A model generated the notes under the pieces. The model searched no databases, had not been told where the DNA came from, and was given only the letters and a program-made list of their open reading frames with translations. A DNA stretch of 7,757 bases from an uncultured Chloroflexota bacterium (lineage in GTDB: Bacteria; Chloroflexota; Limnocylindria; Limnocylindrales; Limnocylindraceae): assembly GCA_903938075.1 (NCBI GenBank), contig CAJABS010000204.1, forward strand, positions 1 through 7,757. Direction: 5' to 3'. The position numbers and the translations under genes were made by a program. Of this stretch, positions 5,471 through 7,757 are shown piece by piece. The first letter of the stretch is position 1. Each line of letters starts with the position of its first letter.

Positions 5471-7289
5471 GAAGAAGGGGCTGCTCTCCAGACTCATTGG
5501 CGGTAGCGCCAAGCCGAAAGAGAAGTCGGTCGAGAAGCCGGCGGCGAAGCCTGTTGCGAAGCCCGCAGCCAAGCCTGCGGCTAAGCCCGTCGCGAAGCCT
5601 GCGGCAAAGCCTGTTGCGGCGAAGCCGGCCACAGCCACTCCCGCCAAGAGTGCGAGCGGGGCGCCGCCGCAGAAGCCGGCCGGGGCGATGCTCGCCTCGA
5701 GCCGCCCAGCGAATCGGCCGCAGGTGAAGCCAACCATCACCGGCTCTAACGGTCAGCCGCGACCAACTGGTGCGCCGCCAACGGCACCGAGCCGCCCAGC
5801 GAACCGCCCCAACGTAAAGGCCACGGTCAAGCCAGGCGGAACCCCAACCGCTACGAAGCCGGCACGGCCAACCCCACGCCCTATTCCACGACCGGCCCCA
5901 CCGCAGAGTGGCCCGCGCCGCATCGCAGAAGAGATCATCTCTGCCTCAGGGAAGCGCACCATTCGTGAGTTGAACATGCAGGGCCAGCGCGTGCTGCTGC
6001 GCGTCGACTTCAATGTGCCGCTCTCCGATGGAAAGATCGTCGACGATTCGCGCATCCGCGCCGCCGTTCCAACCATCAAGGCCCTCCTTGATGGCGGTGC
6101 ATCGGTCGTGATCATGTCGCACCTTGGTCGACCAGATGGTCGCGTGGTTGACGGCCTGCGCCTGCGACCCGCAGCTGAGCGACTGACGCAGCTCATTCGC
6201 GTAAACGTTCCAACGACCGGTGATGCACTTGGTGTTGGTACCGACGATGCCGTGCGCCGCTTGCGACCGGGCGAGCTGCTGCTCCTTGAGAATGTTCGCT
6301 TCCATGCCGGCGAAGAGCGCAACGATCCAGCATTCGCCGAGCGACTCGCCTCGTATGGCGACGTCTTCGTGAACGATGCATTCGGTGCAGCGCACCGCGC
6401 CCACGCCAGCACCGTTGGTGTTGCCGCCTACCTGCCGTCGTATGTGGGCCTACTCATGGAGCAAGAGGTTGAGGCGCTCTCCAATCTGCTCGAGAAGCCT
6501 GCGCGACCGTTCGCCGCAATCGTTGGCGGCGGCAAGGTCTCGGGCAAGGTGGCGGTTCTCGAAGCCTTGATCAAGAAGGTTGACCTGTTGATTCTTGGTG
6601 GCGGCGTTGCGAATACGTTCCTTGTCGCCTCGGGCCGAAGTGTTGGTAAGAGCCTCTACGAGTCGAAGATGGTGGACGATGCGCGACGCATCCTGAAGTT
6701 GGCGCAGGACCGCGGTGTTCGCGTGCTTCTTCCTGTGGATGGTGTGGTCGCCAAAGAGGTGACACGCGGCACCGAGTTCAAGGTGGTCTCCACCGACAAG
6801 CTCCCAGCGAGCTGGCACATGGTTGACCTTGGTCCCGCCTCGATCACCGCAATCCGCGAGGCGCTCGCGCCGATCAAGACCATCCTGTGGAACGGCCCAC
6901 TCGGCGTCTTTGAGATCCCATCGTTCGCCGTGGCCACACGCGAACTCGCCAAGGTTGCCGCCGAGAAGGCGGATGCGGGCGCGACCGTGGTGGTTGGCGG
7001 CGGCGACAGCATTGCCGCCTTGCGACAGTTGGGCATTGCCGAGAAGATGACGCACCTCTCCACCGGTGGCGGTGCCTCACTCGAGTTCCTCGAGGGGCGC
7101 GACCTGCCAGGCCTCGCCGTGGTGCCAACCGCCGGCTCACCGTACGAGACGCTCCCAATCGTCTACGTCGCACCGGTGAAGCCAGGTGGCAAGGCGGCAC
7201 CGAAGCGGGCCGCAGCAAAGCCGAAGCCGATCATCAAGCCGTCAGCGCTCGACGATGAGGATGACGACGAGAGTGACCCACTGGCATGA
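5463..7289 (+). CDS. pgk: Phosphoglycerate kinase with long N- and C-terminal extensions
   Basis: The 608-residue protein is far above the usual 390-420. The enzyme core (about 164-557) is complete: RVDFNVPL (180-187), SHLGRPDG (219-226), ENVRF (276-280), DVFVNDAFGAAHRAHAST (300-317), GGGKVSGK (355-362), WNGPLGVFE (476-484), GGGDS (512-516) and the hinge/phosphate loop STGGGASLE (533-541). It should transfer phosphate from 1,3-bisphosphoglycerate to ADP. Residues 1-163 are extra: GLLSRLIGG (6-14), possibly an amphipathic membrane helix; seven tandem K-P-A/V-A units (25-52); then Pro/Arg-rich sequence with SRPANRP repeated. The C-terminal tail (558-608) is Lys/Pro-rich and ends in DDEDDDESDPLA. 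Between the GTG at codon 88 and the TTG at codon 170 there is no ATG, GTG or TTG, so a normal-length protein cannot be started. It overlaps gap by eight bases and eno by four. Confidence 0.96.
5535..5618 (+). repeat. Seven tandem K-P-(A/V)-A codon repeats
   Basis: Seven 12-base units encode Lys-Pro-(Ala/Val)-Ala. Lys is always AAG, but Pro uses CCG, CCT and CCC and Ala uses GCG, GCA, GCC and GCT in different units. The synonymous scatter means the array is not a fresh slippage product and suggests retention at the protein level. The composition resembles histone H1-like and AlgP-like tails. Confidence 0.9.
5700..5729 (+). repeat. SRPANRP direct repeat, copy 1 (pgk)
   Basis: This copy encodes SRPANRPQVK (residues 80-89 of the phosphoglycerate kinase extension). 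The first 14 bases, AGCCGCCCAGCGAA, are identical to copy 2, exactly 90 bases downstream. Confidence 0.8.
5790..5819 (+). repeat. SRPANRP direct repeat, copy 2 (pgk)
   Basis: This copy encodes SRPANRPNVK (residues 110-119). The 30-residue period suggests that this part of the extension grew by an internal duplication of a Pro/Arg-rich unit. Confidence 0.8.
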
Positions 7290-7757
7290 GCGACCGCATC
7301 GCCGCGATCCACGCGCGCGAAGTTCTTGACTCGCGCGGCAATCCGACCGTCGAGGTTGACGTCACCCTGAGTGGTGGCGCACGAGGTCGCGCCGCTGTTC
7401 CATCGGGCGCCTCTACTGGCGCACACGAAGCGGTCGAGCTTCGCGATGGCGACAAGGGTCGATTCGGTGGCAAGGGCGTCCTTGGCGCCGTTGCCGCAGT
7501 GAACGGCGAAATCGCACAGGCACTGAACGGCACGTCGGTGAGCGACCAGCGGGCTCTTGATGCAGCACTCATCGCTCTTGACGGCACACCGGCGAAGGGC
7601 CGACTCGGCGCCAACGCCATTCTCGGTGTTTCGCTTGCAGCGGCCCATGCGCGTGCTGCGCTGCACGGTAAAGAACTCTGGTACGAACTTGGTGGTGACG
7701 CTGCAGTGAAACTCCCGGTGCCGCTGCTCAACATTCTGAATGGCGGCAAGCATGCCG
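7286..7757 (+). CDS. eno: Enolase, N-terminal part (cut by window end)
   Basis: The frame runs open from ATG 7286 to the window edge (157 complete codons of a family usually about 430 long). Family landmarks are present: REVLDSRGNPTVEVDV (11-26), the mobile catalytic loop PSGASTGAHEAVELRDGD (39-56), GANAILGVSLA (108-118) and the NGGKHA segment (152-157) with the active-site His at the very end. The enzyme converts 2-phosphoglycerate to phosphoenolpyruvate and needs magnesium. The ATG overlaps the pgk TGA as ATGA. No strong ribosome binding site precedes it, so translation is probably coupled to pgk. The remaining two thirds of the protein, including the metal-binding Asp/Glu residues, lie outside the window. 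Confidence 0.96.
   Translation, partial: MSDRIAAIHAREVLDSRGNPTVEVDVTLSGGARGRAAVPSGASTGAHEAVELRDGDKGRFGGKGVLGAVAAVNGEIAQALNGTSVSDQRALDAALIALDGTPAKGRLGANAILGVSLAAAHARAALHGKELWYELGGDAAVKLPVPLLNILNGGKHA

Noticed and set aside
5535..5618. CRISPR or microsatellite array
   Set aside because: The 12-base units are contiguous without spacers, stay in frame and vary at synonymous positions; they are codons for a Lys-Pro-Ala tail.
5753..6412. Long minus-strand open frame opposite pgk
   Set aside because: The Ser/Arg-rich translation is the antisense image of biased pgk codons, and no family motif or ribosome binding site supports it.

Overview
The window is GC-rich and gene-dense. It looks like chromosomal DNA from a Terrabacteria-type bacterium, most likely a Chloroflexota relative. 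That placement is an inference. It rests on the DUF5679 zinc-ribbon miniprotein, the lamin-tail/OB-fold surface protein, the GAAC-N4-GTTC type SOS-like box and the compact glucokinase-gap-pgk-eno order. No mobile element, CRISPR array, tRNA or rRNA was found.

Left part (1-1383): a promoter carrying a perfect LexA-like inverted repeat precedes a small predicted lipoprotein gene. An 18-base gap separates it from a 37-residue single-pass membrane peptide gene, which is short but has a good ribosome binding site. That gene meets a convergent four-helix membrane protein gene, and the two stop codons interlock on one CTAG.

Middle (1384-3413): a divergent spacer leads to a secreted protein with a lamin-tail-like domain, two OB-like domains and a possible C-terminal membrane segment. 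Its C-terminus may be frameshifted. A 125-base spacer rich in hairpins precedes the 46-residue DUF5679 protein. A second spacer of 160 bases holds three strong inverted repeats and two perfect 9-base DnaA-box matches. The second spacer is the most unusual non-coding stretch of the window.

Right part (3414-7757): a tightly packed glycolytic operon encodes ROK-family glucokinase, glyceraldehyde-3-phosphate dehydrogenase, phosphoglycerate kinase and enolase (cut by the window end). Genes overlap by 4, 8 and 4 bases, so translation is probably coupled. Together they cover glucose phosphorylation, the two triose steps that yield NADH and ATP, and phosphoenolpyruvate formation. Triose-phosphate isomerase and phosphoglycerate mutase are not in the window.

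The standout coding feature is the phosphoglycerate kinase. It carries about 163 extra N-terminal residues: a short amphipathic stretch, seven tandem Lys-Pro-(Ala/Val)-Ala units and a Pro/Arg-rich region. It also has a roughly 50-residue C-terminal tail that ends very acidic. No start codon exists that could produce an ordinary-length enzyme.
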